Part shown: piece after piece, positions 1 through 6,358 of the stretch | Layout: each line of letters begins with the position of its first letter | Position numbering within the stretch: the first letter of the stretch is position 1 | DNA from: Chitinophagaceae bacterium | GTDB lineage: Bacteria > Bacteroidota > Bacteroidia > Chitinophagales > Chitinophagaceae | NCBI GenBank assembly: GCA_003167015.1 | Contig: PMUF01000464.1 | Span: forward strand, 1-18,818 | Direction of reading: 5' to 3' | DNA: 18,818 bases | Made by a program: the position numbers and the translations under genes | Notes under the pieces: model-generated | What the model was told of the DNA's origin: nothing | Databases searched by the model: none | Seen by the model: the letters and a program-made list of their open reading frames with translations, nothing else

Positions 1-156
1 CAGTTGGAAAATGGGGAAGACCTGCATCAGCTGGACGTTCATTCCTCCATCGTCGATGGGATAACGCCTGCCGGCCTGAAAGAGACGGCTACCAAATATT
101 TAAGCGGCGACAATTACATCCGGATGGAATTGCTGCCGGAGGCGCCGCGGCGATAG
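1..156 (+). CDS. M16-family (insulinase-like) metallopeptidase, C-terminal fragment
   Basis: Reading frame 1 is open from the first base and gives 51 residues before TAG at 154-156. The C-terminal residues (LKETATKYLSGDNYIRMEL, then a Leu-Pro-Glu) fit the usual end of M16 zinc peptidases: a last helix with a KYL motif, then a final strand of the type NYxRxxLxPE. Such proteins in Bacteroidota are usually periplasmic or envelope-associated and are often encoded as pairs. The HxxEH zinc site lies outside the window, so activity cannot be judged. The last residues (EAPRR) are a short GC-rich tail. The gene converges with the glycoside hydrolase gene. Family assignment rests only on the short C-terminal pattern; that a + strand gene ends here is safer than its identity. 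Confidence 0.6.
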   Translation, partial: QLENGEDLHQLDVHSSIVDGITPAGLKETATKYLSGDNYIRMELLPEAPRR

Positions 157-214
157 CGCGCGGGCCGCGTGCTGCCTGCAAAATGATCGTTTTCTCATGT
201 GACATGATTCCTAC

Positions 215-236
215 GGAGAGGGTTTTTACCCTTTCC
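215..236. terminator. Hairpin between convergent genes, possible terminator
   Basis: GGAGAGGGT (215-223) pairs with ACCCTTTCC (228-236) over nine positions, with one G-T pair and a TTTT loop. It lies in the 123-bp gap between the ends of the convergent peptidase and glycoside hydrolase genes, where a bidirectional terminator would be expected. No run of T follows on either strand, so terminator function is inference. The rest of the gap holds nothing else I recognise. Confidence 0.35.
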
Positions 237-279
237 ACGGAGTCATTTAAGAGGTCGCGCGTCGTCGGTGACGGCTGCA

Positions 280-1698
280 TCATTTTGGTTTCAGCACAAT
301 ATAGGTGGGGCTTTCGCCGATCGTCAGCGTGATGGCTGAATCGCCTGTTTGTTCCCATTTTGGTTCAGGCACCTGACCCGCTGCAGTGGCCATACCGGTG
401 ACGCGAACGGGTTTGCCGGGCAGATCGTTCAACGTCACTTTGATCTCCCTTGGCTGGTAACCTTCTTTTTCCTGGGTCCTGGCGCCGGTGGGTGACCAGG
501 CTACCCAGATCTTGTTGTTCTTATCATCGCCCTGCTCGAATTCATAAACGAACAGATGGCCGACTTCGTTTTTCACAATCCGGTGCAGCCTATAGCTGCC
601 CAGCGTTTCATACAATTGTTTGACCGCCCAAAAGGACATTTTCGGCTGAAAGTGCCGGGTCAGGCCGGAGCATCCGTGGAAGTAGGGCTCATCGTTGTCG
701 TCAAAAAAATACAGGTAAGCCCGGTCCACGTCCCGCGTAGCAAAGACGAGAAAAGACCGGACGAGGTATTGCGCCTGCTGCAGGTCTGTAGCGCCCTGCC
801 AGTCAAGCTTCAGAGCCCACTCCTTGCGATGCTGCATGGCTTCGGGCGTACATGCATCGTAGCCAAATTCGGTGATCCACACCTTTTTACCGGCGGCATA
901 TCGATTACGCCATTCGATGGCTTCATCCACTACCTTGAGGTAAATGATCGAGGGATCTTCGGGATAGCTGCGATTCCATAAGTTCTTTGAAGTGAATGAC
1001 TGAGGTATCGTCGCATAGGTGTGTAAATTGATGACATCATACAGGGGTAAGATATCCTTATCTGCATACAGGGTATTCAGTCCCTGGGCGTAGTCGCTGG
1101 GTTCGCCGGCCTGGACGTAAGGCGTGAGGATGAGAGCTTTCGGATCGCCCGCGCGGATGCCTCCGGCCATTTGTTTGAAAATGGTCCTGAACAGGTCGTG
1201 ATCTACCTTTCCGCCGGGTTCGTTGCCTATCTCAAATGAAGTAGCCAACTGTTCTGCGCCTGAAGGACCGTAGAAGGAGGCCATCCTTTTCCCATAGTCA
1301 TACATCCATTGTTCCTTTCCTTTCCAGATGTCTTTGAGGTTGGGGTCGCCCTCACCGAATTTGCCGAACAGGAGGCAAATGTCAGTCTCAAATCCATTTT
1401 GTTTCCATTTGCCGTACACATCTGTTTTCCAATTGATATGATTTGCCGTGAGCGGTATCGTCATAGAATCACCGGGCTCATTTACATCCCAATCGATACT
1501 GTGGTAATTACGGGCCAGCCGGCATACCTGCCGGTATAATTCCGGCTTAAAATATAAATGACCGTTAATACCCATGAAATCTCTGAAAAGAGGCCTGTTA
1601 GCGGGAATGGGGGGAATAACCGCCGGCGATGGGTTGGAATCACAATACTGAAATGTAGTGGACAGGATAAATACAGCGCCTAATAGTAGAAATCTCAT
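280..1698 (-). CDS. Secreted glycoside hydrolase, clan GH-A-like TIM barrel
   Basis: The product has 472 residues. Residues 1-18 form a hydrophobic export signal; a Cys at 19 follows, but the preceding Tyr makes a lipobox doubtful. A TIM-barrel-like catalytic region spans about 35-370. It carries EIGNEPGG around Glu160, as expected of the acid/base at the end of strand 4 in clan GH-A, and WITEFGYD around Glu277, as expected of the strand 7 nucleophile. LHTYAT near 225-230 also fits a barrel-strand end. Residues from about 380 look like a small beta-sandwich with Trp/Tyr-rich strands. The overall look recalls GH39-like enzymes, but I cannot name the CAZy family or substrate. It is transcribed divergently from the metal-uptake genes and has no SusC/SusD pair beside it. 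The start is ATG at 1696-1698, just before the signal peptide. Confidence 0.75.
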   Translation of the reverse strand: MRFLLLGAVFILSTTFQYCDSNPSPAVIPPIPANRPLFRDFMGINGHLYFKPELYRQVCRLARNYHSIDWDVNEPGDSMTIPLTANHINWKTDVYGKWKQNGFETDICLLFGKFGEGDPNLKDIWKGKEQWMYDYGKRMASFYGPSGAEQLATSFEIGNEPGGKVDHDLFRTIFKQMAGGIRAGDPKALILTPYVQAGEPSDYAQGLNTLYADKDILPLYDVINLHTYATIPQSFTSKNLWNRSYPEDPSIIYLKVVDEAIEWRNRYAAGKKVWITEFGYDACTPEAMQHRKEWALKLDWQGATDLQQAQYLVRSFLVFATRDVDRAYLYFFDDNDEPYFHGCSGLTRHFQPKMSFWAVKQLYETLGSYRLHRIVKNEVGHLFVYEFEQGDDKNNKIWVAWSPTGARTQEKEGYQPREIKVTLNDLPGKPVRVTGMATAAGQVPEPKWEQTGDSAITLTIGESPTYIVLKPK

Positions 1699-1748
1699 GA
1701 CCCGTTAAATGTAGTCATTTTTGATGGGCGGAATAACCGATTTTTATC

Positions 1749-1756
1749 TACTTTTG
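1749..1756 (+). promoter_or_regulatory. Bacteroidota-type -7 promoter element
   Basis: TACTTTTG matches the Bacteroidota sigma-ABfr -7 consensus TAnnTTTG exactly. It ends nine bases before the TTG start of the small Cys-protein gene, in the intergenic region shared with the divergent glycoside hydrolase gene. A TTTG lies upstream at 1720-1723, but its spacing (25 bases) is longer than the usual 19-21, so the -33 element is weak or absent. If the promoter is used, transcription would begin about at the start codon. Confidence 0.4.
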
Positions 1757-1764
1757 ACACCGAT

Positions 1765-2154
1765 TTGAACCGCAGGACACTATACGGCCAACTAATTGTA
1801 CTCCTCTTTCTCGCATCCTTTCTTGCGCAGACGTTCAGCCGGTTTTTCATCATTGCCGACTATTATGCCAACACGGCTAAATATGCTGCCCTTTGTGAGA
1901 ACAAGGCTATCCTTAACATGCATTGCAACGGGAAATGCCAGATGATGAAGCGGCTGAAGCAGGAACAAAAGGATGAACAGGAAAACCAGGAGCGGGCTGT
2001 GGACAACAAAAATGAGGTTGTCTTCTTCTCTCCCTCCTCCTTCTCGCTGGCGCAACCTGTCATCGATTTGAATCCGGCCGAAAAGAGCACGCTACAGTCC
2101 TACGGCCCTTCGCTGATCCTTTGTGTCGATATCTTCCATCCCCCCAGAGCCTGA
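1765..2154 (+). CDS. Small membrane-anchored Cys protein (CEN...HCNGKC motif), putative metal-related
   Basis: The product has 129 residues. A hydrophobic segment at 8-30 is a signal anchor or uncleaved signal. It is followed by Cys44 in ALCENK and a second cluster, MHCNGKC, with His53, Cys54 and Cys58. A highly charged Lys/Glu/Gln-rich helix lies at about 60-80, and a low-complexity Ser/Phe/Pro C-terminus follows. I know this CENK...HCNGKC pattern as a conserved uncharacterised Bacteroidota family commonly encoded upstream of TonB-dependent receptors. The close Cys and His residues suggest metal binding or redox chemistry at the inner membrane, but no function is established. The start is TTG: no ATG or GTG is available in this frame after the in-frame TAG at 1687. 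It is the first gene of the unit; the receptor gene starts 46 bp downstream. Confidence 0.7.
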   Translation: MNRRTLYGQLIVLLFLASFLAQTFSRFFIIADYYANTAKYAALCENKAILNMHCNGKCQMMKRLKQEQKDEQENQERAVDNKNEVVFFSPSSFSLAQPVIDLNPAEKSTLQSYGPSLILCVDIFHPPRA

Positions 2155-2200
2155 CAGTCCTTCCCTGCCAGTCAACTATTTGCGTATCTAAATTATTCCG

Positions 2201-4570
2201 ATGCGAGGGTTTTTCTTTTTGCTTCCGGCATTACTCGCCGGAACGTGCCTGTGCGCCCAGTCTTTGCAGGGCACGGTCACGGACTCTATCAGCCATCATC
2301 CTGTCGGAGGGGCTGCTGTCTATCTTCCTGAGCTCAGGCGGTCCGCCCTGACCGATAAGGATGGGGTCTATCATTTCGGCTCCATTCCCCAGGGAACCTA
2401 TACCATTGAAGTACAGGGGATGGGGTATACCATTGTCATCCGTCAGGTAAGGATATCGGGCAATACCACGCTGGATCTGGTCGCCGGTATATCCTACAGC
2501 TCGCTGAAACCAGTGGTGATCACCAGTCTTGGGAATGTGACCAATACTCAGCGTTCACCCATCCCTGTTTCCGTCGTGACCCATGATATGATCCTATGGG
2601 GCTCCGCCAACACGGCCATCGATCTTGTCGCCTCCCGGCCCGGCGTCAGCGAAACAACAGAGGGGGTCGGGACGACCAAGCCCGTCATCAATGGCCTGGG
2701 CTTCGACCGGGTGCTTGTCCTCACCGATGGAGTGCCACAGGAAGATTTCCAATGGGGCGACGACCATGGCATTTTGATAGATCCCTATGCCGTCCAGGAG
2801 GCAGAAGTGATCCGGGGACCGGCCTCATTGCAATATGGCGCCAGCGCGGAGGCGGGTGTCATCAGCTTCAAGTCCGCGCCCTTTGTTCCCGATGGCACGA
2901 CACAGGGCAGCTGGCTGTCGGAATATCACGCCAACAACGGGTATGTCGGCAACTCTTTCCATCTCGGCGGCAACCATCACGACTTCGTGTATGACCTGAA
3001 GCTGAGTGAGGAGCTGACACATAGCTACTGGAATCCGAAGGATGGCTATGTCTGGGGCAGCGCCTATAACCAGGGCAATGCCAGGCTGACGATGGGCGTG
3101 AACAAGTCCTGGGGTTATTCCCGGCTGACATTGAGCGGACTATACCGGCGGATACAGGTCCCCGATGGGAATCGCGACAGTAGCGGACATTTCCTGTTCG
3201 ATACTCCGATCGGTGACAAGGTGGCGCCGACGCTGTCCAACTTCCTGTCCTACAATGCCACTATCGCCGGTGACAAGGTGCTGGATGAATACCAGGCCTG
3301 GTGGCAGAACAGGATCAATGCGGGCAAGGGGAATATCGGGCTGGATATCGGCTTTACGAGCAGTGTTCACCACGATATCGATTCCGGTACTCTCGGCGAG
3401 AACAATATGGTGGTCTATGATATCCCCTATAACCTGCGGTACCAGCTGACGAACGCCGACAAGGGCTTTAAGCTCACCACCGGTTTCAACGGGCTCTACG
3501 AGTCTGAGCATAACCTGCCTGCGCCCCCTGCTCCTTATGTTCCCGATTATGAGATCCCGAACTACCGGAATTTCGAGATCGGCGCATTTGCGATCGGGGA
3601 AAAGAATATCGGGGCATTGACCCTCAGCGGCGGGTTGCGTTATGATATCACCAATTTCGTCGGCGATGGGCTGTACCAGTTCACGCCCTTCAACAATACC
3701 TACTCCGGCTGGTCCGGCAGTGCCGGAGCTACCTATCAGCTGCCGCACAACAACTATGTGAAGCTGAATATTTCCAAAAGCTTTCGGGCGCCTGCGATCA
3801 ATGAGCTGACCAGCAATGGGCTGAATATCGGTTCCAATGCCGTGCAGCTGGGGAATATCAACCTGAAAGCCGAGCAGGGCTACCAGATCGACGTGGCTTA
3901 TGGAAATAACGGGCGGGATGTCAGCTTCGAGATCGACGGGTTCTATAACCATATCAATCATTTCATCTTTGCCGACCGGACCGACTCCGTGTCGCAGGGC
4001 TATCCCATATTCGAGTATGTTTCATCGAATACCGCGATCCTGACCGGGGCGTCGGTCACGTTGGGCGTACATCCGGCGGCCGTCAAATGGCTGGAGTGGG
4101 AAAACATGTTCAGCTATATGTACACGTGGCTTCCGCATCAGACGAATTCGACTGACCACCTGCCCTGGATCCCGGCGCCGCATTGGAACAGTAACCTGAT
4201 CTTCAGGCTGAATGACCGGAAAGGGTCGGCATTGCGGGGCGCCTATTTCAAGGTGGGCGTTGCGAAATACTGGGCGCAGAATGACATTTATAGCGCTTTG
4301 TATACGGAACTGGCCTCAGCGCCTTATACCCTGGTCAATGCCGGATTGGGCACTAACTTTGTCAATCCCCGCGACGGGCGCGTGATCTGTTCGTTGTTCG
4401 TCAACTGTACCAACCTGACGAATATTGCCTATGCGGATCACCTGAACCTGGCGCAATACTTCTATGCGGTGAATGGCAACCTGGTCACTGTTACGAATCA
4501 GCGGCAGGGGGTCTTCAATATGGGGCGGGATTTTACCATTAAAGTCGTTTTCCCTTTTGGGAGCAAATAA
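2201..4570 (+). CDS. TonB-dependent outer-membrane receptor, probably for a metal
   Basis: The product has 789 residues. A signal peptide (1-20, ending LCAQ) precedes a carboxypeptidase-regulatory-like beta domain (about 21-95, starting LQGTVTDS). A plug domain spans about 115-225, with VLVLTDGVPQEDFQWGDDHG near 171-190 and AEVIRGPASLQYG near 201-213. A 22-strand-type barrel fills the rest, with a FRAPAINEL segment typical of these receptors and the terminal strand FTIKVVFPFG. The length fits siderophore or metal receptors rather than the roughly 1,000-residue SusC proteins, and there is no SusD gene nearby. The WGDDHG segment in the plug resembles receptors found next to copper or heavy-metal genes. 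With the Cys-rich protein before it and the YHS lipoprotein after it, a metal ligand is likely. TonB receptor is near certain; the substrate is inferred. Confidence 0.93.
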   Translation: MRGFFFLLPALLAGTCLCAQSLQGTVTDSISHHPVGGAAVYLPELRRSALTDKDGVYHFGSIPQGTYTIEVQGMGYTIVIRQVRISGNTTLDLVAGISYSSLKPVVITSLGNVTNTQRSPIPVSVVTHDMILWGSANTAIDLVASRPGVSETTEGVGTTKPVINGLGFDRVLVLTDGVPQEDFQWGDDHGILIDPYAVQEAEVIRGPASLQYGASAEAGVISFKSAPFVPDGTTQGSWLSEYHANNGYVGNSFHLGGNHHDFVYDLKLSEELTHSYWNPKDGYVWGSAYNQGNARLTMGVNKSWGYSRLTLSGLYRRIQVPDGNRDSSGHFLFDTPIGDKVAPTLSNFLSYNATIAGDKVLDEYQAWWQNRINAGKGNIGLDIGFTSSVHHDIDSGTLGENNMVVYDIPYNLRYQLTNADKGFKLTTGFNGLYESEHNLPAPPAPYVPDYEIPNYRNFEIGAFAIGEKNIGALTLSGGLRYDITNFVGDGLYQFTPFNNTYSGWSGSAGATYQLPHNNYVKLNISKSFRAPAINELTSNGLNIGSNAVQLGNINLKAEQGYQIDVAYGNNGRDVSFEIDGFYNHINHFIFADRTDSVSQGYPIFEYVSSNTAILTGASVTLGVHPAAVKWLEWENMFSYMYTWLPHQTNSTDHLPWIPAPHWNSNLIFRLNDRKGSALRGAYFKVGVAKYWAQNDIYSALYTELASAPYTLVNAGLGTNFVNPRDGRVICSLFVNCTNLTNIAYADHLNLAQYFYAVNGNLVTVTNQRQGVFNMGRDFTIKVVFPFGSK

Positions 4571-4581
4571 AAACAATCAAT

Positions 4582-4899
4582 ATGAAAAAGATCATTTTCT
4601 GTGCGATGGTGATATTGTCGATGGCCGCTTGCCATCAGGGTGCGACCACAGCTGATGCCGCTGCGGGTCGCCGGGCCATGGCCATGGATAGCGCTGCCCG
4701 GGCTGCGGCCCGATTTAAAAAGACTGTCATTTCCCTGGTCGATTATAAAAAAGATCCGGCCTGCGGGATGCCGCTGACGGCGGGGTTGGAGGACACGACG
4801 AGGTATAAGGGCAAGCTGTACGGGTTTTGCTCCAAAGAGTGTAAGGCGGAGTTCCTGAAGGACCCGGAGGAAGAGGACGCGCGAGGGCGCGGCCGATAG
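4582..4899 (+). CDS. YHS-domain lipoprotein, probable metal-binding
   Basis: The product has 105 residues. Residues 1-16 are a lipoprotein signal with an acceptable lipobox ending MAAC, so Cys17 should be lipidated. An Ala-rich linker follows. A YHS domain spans about 52-95: DPACGM with Cys61, then FCSKECKAEF with Cys83 and Cys87. YHS domains are small Cys-containing modules found with copper and other metal transporters. The start is ATG at 4582, 11 bp after the receptor stop codon, so co-transcription is very likely. The acidic-then-basic tail (EEEDARGRGR) lies outside the domain and is encoded by GC-rich low-complexity DNA that continues into the intergenic region. Likely role: periplasm-facing metal binding downstream of the receptor. 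The metal is not identifiable from sequence. Confidence 0.85.
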   Translation: MKKIIFCAMVILSMAACHQGATTADAAAGRRAMAMDSAARAAARFKKTVISLVDYKKDPACGMPLTAGLEDTTRYKGKLYGFCSKECKAEFLKDPEEEDARGRGR

Positions 4900-4975
4900 T
4901 TGAAGCGGCAGCCCCGTGCGGGGGCGCGGCAGGAATGGCGGCGAAAGCGAAATAGGGAGGGCCCGGGCGCGGCCG

Positions 4976-6358
4976 CTAAAACTCTATATGTCCCCTGAAG
5001 GCAAACACATGGACGGGCCCGTGCCTGTCCTTGTTGTATCCGGGGTTGGTGACGTACTGGTAATCGAAGGTCAGAAAGACATGCTCGTACAGCTTAGCAT
5101 TATAATAGGTCTCCACGATCGACTCATGACCATAGTTCAGATTCCCATCCCCGATAATGAAGCCATAGCCGCCGGCTTTGAGGAAGGCGCGATGTTCGGC
5201 AGAAATACCGTTGACCACTCCGGCAACGCCGACTACGTCATCGGGCCTTTTCCAGGGAGCACCCTTGAAGGACAAGCCGAGGGAAGCGGTCTGATCGATC
5301 TCGGTAAAAGCCCAGGTCGCATACTGGCCATCGTTCCAGCCGACGCGGGCGAAGGCGCCGATGTTGTCGGTGAGTTCCTGGTCCGCATTCAGCCCGAGGC
5401 CGGTCTTGTGACCGCCATACGAAGTGCCTTCACCATTGCCGTCGATGACATTCAGCAGCGCGGTATCATTGTCCTTCAGGGCCGCAAGGCCGGCTTTATA
5501 GGAAGGGGCTCTGGACTGGGTATAGCTGAACAACAGCCGGATGGTGCCCGGGTGGCTGCCGAGCTTCGTTTCGCGTTCGAGTTCGGCGGTCTCCGACATC
5601 GCCTTGTCGAAGACATATTCCATTTTCGGGTGGTTGGCGACGACGGGTACGGCCACGGAGGACAGGCGTACGGCCCAGTTGGGGGTATGCCATTCTACGA
5701 TCAAGCCGGATGTATACCCTTTCGTATCGGCGGGGTAATCCCAGGCGCCATTGCTCATCAGCGACCAGTTCAGGAACTGGCTGCGGGGGTCGTGGCTATA
5801 GGCGTTGACGTCATATTGATCAGACATCGCATATTTCCCGGCGGTGATGGTGATACGGTGGGTGGGGAGGCGTTCCGCGACCTGGAAAGGACCATCGGGT
5901 GCGTCTTCATAGTCCGTGTGGCCGAGAGGAAAGGATTGTTGGAAATAGGCTCGGGATAAGGACAGGACGGGTTCGGGGTTGCCGATCCGATAGGTCTCGC
6001 CGTTTAACGCTCCCGCTACGCCTACGGAATAGCTCAATCCACGGCCGCCGGATACTTCGGGGTTGGCATAGATGGCGGCGCCCTTCCAGAGTTTTCTGCC
6101 CAGGAACAGCGTGGTGGTGATGCTGGTAGCGGCAGGCTCGACGGTATCGGACAGGCTGTTCATCCCGCTGTAGGCAGCGTGAAAGCCTGAATGGATCTGG
6201 TTGATGACGGTCAGCTGGAAATGGGTGCTCCACGGGCTGGTCTTGGTCGTATCAGGTGGCTGAGTGGTCGCCGCTGCCGGGGCCGCCGGCGGCGTTTGCG
6301 CATTCACGCTAGACACACTCAATAAATACAAAGCGATACACGGTAGAAATTTTCTCAT
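4976..6358 (-). CDS. OprB-like outer-membrane porin
   Basis: The product has 460 residues from ATG at 6356-6358; an in-frame ATG two codons upstream (6364) would give 462. I prefer 6358 because its ATG overlaps the TGA of the ATPase gene as ATGA, a translational-coupling arrangement. A signal peptide ends VNAQ, then comes a Pro/Ala/Thr-rich linker of about 20 residues. A long series of alternating beta strands ends in an aromatic C-terminal residue (HVFAFRGHIEF), as in outer-membrane barrels. The pattern fits the carbohydrate-selective porin (OprB) family, for example the late strand with YHESIVETYYNAKL-type residues and FLTFDYQYVTNPGYN. The family was first described for sugar uptake, but here the gene sits directly behind an Mg2+ ATPase gene, so passage of divalent cations is a reasonable alternative. 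It converges with the YHS lipoprotein gene. Confidence 0.8.
   Translation of the reverse strand: MRKFLPCIALYLLSVSSVNAQTPPAAPAAATTQPPDTTKTSPWSTHFQLTVINQIHSGFHAAYSGMNSLSDTVEPAATSITTTLFLGRKLWKGAAIYANPEVSGGRGLSYSVGVAGALNGETYRIGNPEPVLSLSRAYFQQSFPLGHTDYEDAPDGPFQVAERLPTHRITITAGKYAMSDQYDVNAYSHDPRSQFLNWSLMSNGAWDYPADTKGYTSGLIVEWHTPNWAVRLSSVAVPVVANHPKMEYVFDKAMSETAELERETKLGSHPGTIRLLFSYTQSRAPSYKAGLAALKDNDTALLNVIDGNGEGTSYGGHKTGLGLNADQELTDNIGAFARVGWNDGQYATWAFTEIDQTASLGLSFKGAPWKRPDDVVGVAGVVNGISAEHRAFLKAGGYGFIIGDGNLNYGHESIVETYYNAKLYEHVFLTFDYQYVTNPGYNKDRHGPVHVFAFRGHIEF

Noticed and set aside
3140..3961. Minus-strand open frame inside the TonB receptor gene
   Set aside because: Ile/Val/Asp-rich translation typical of an antisense shadow; the receptor frame is continuous with clear domains.
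2201..4570. SusC-type polysaccharide uptake receptor
   Set aside because: At 789 residues it is too short for SusC, no SusD gene follows, and the neighbours carry Cys metal-type motifs.
4872..4883. AGAGGACGCGCG shared with 17070-17081 in lepB as a dispersed repeat
   Set aside because: A 12-base match is expected by chance in a window of this size and GC content; flanking bases do not match.
4916..5959. Long plus-strand open frame (about 347 codons) opposite the porin gene
   Set aside because: It is antisense to a coherent signal-peptide-bearing porin, has no family-like segments, and such frames are expected in GC-rich coding DNA.
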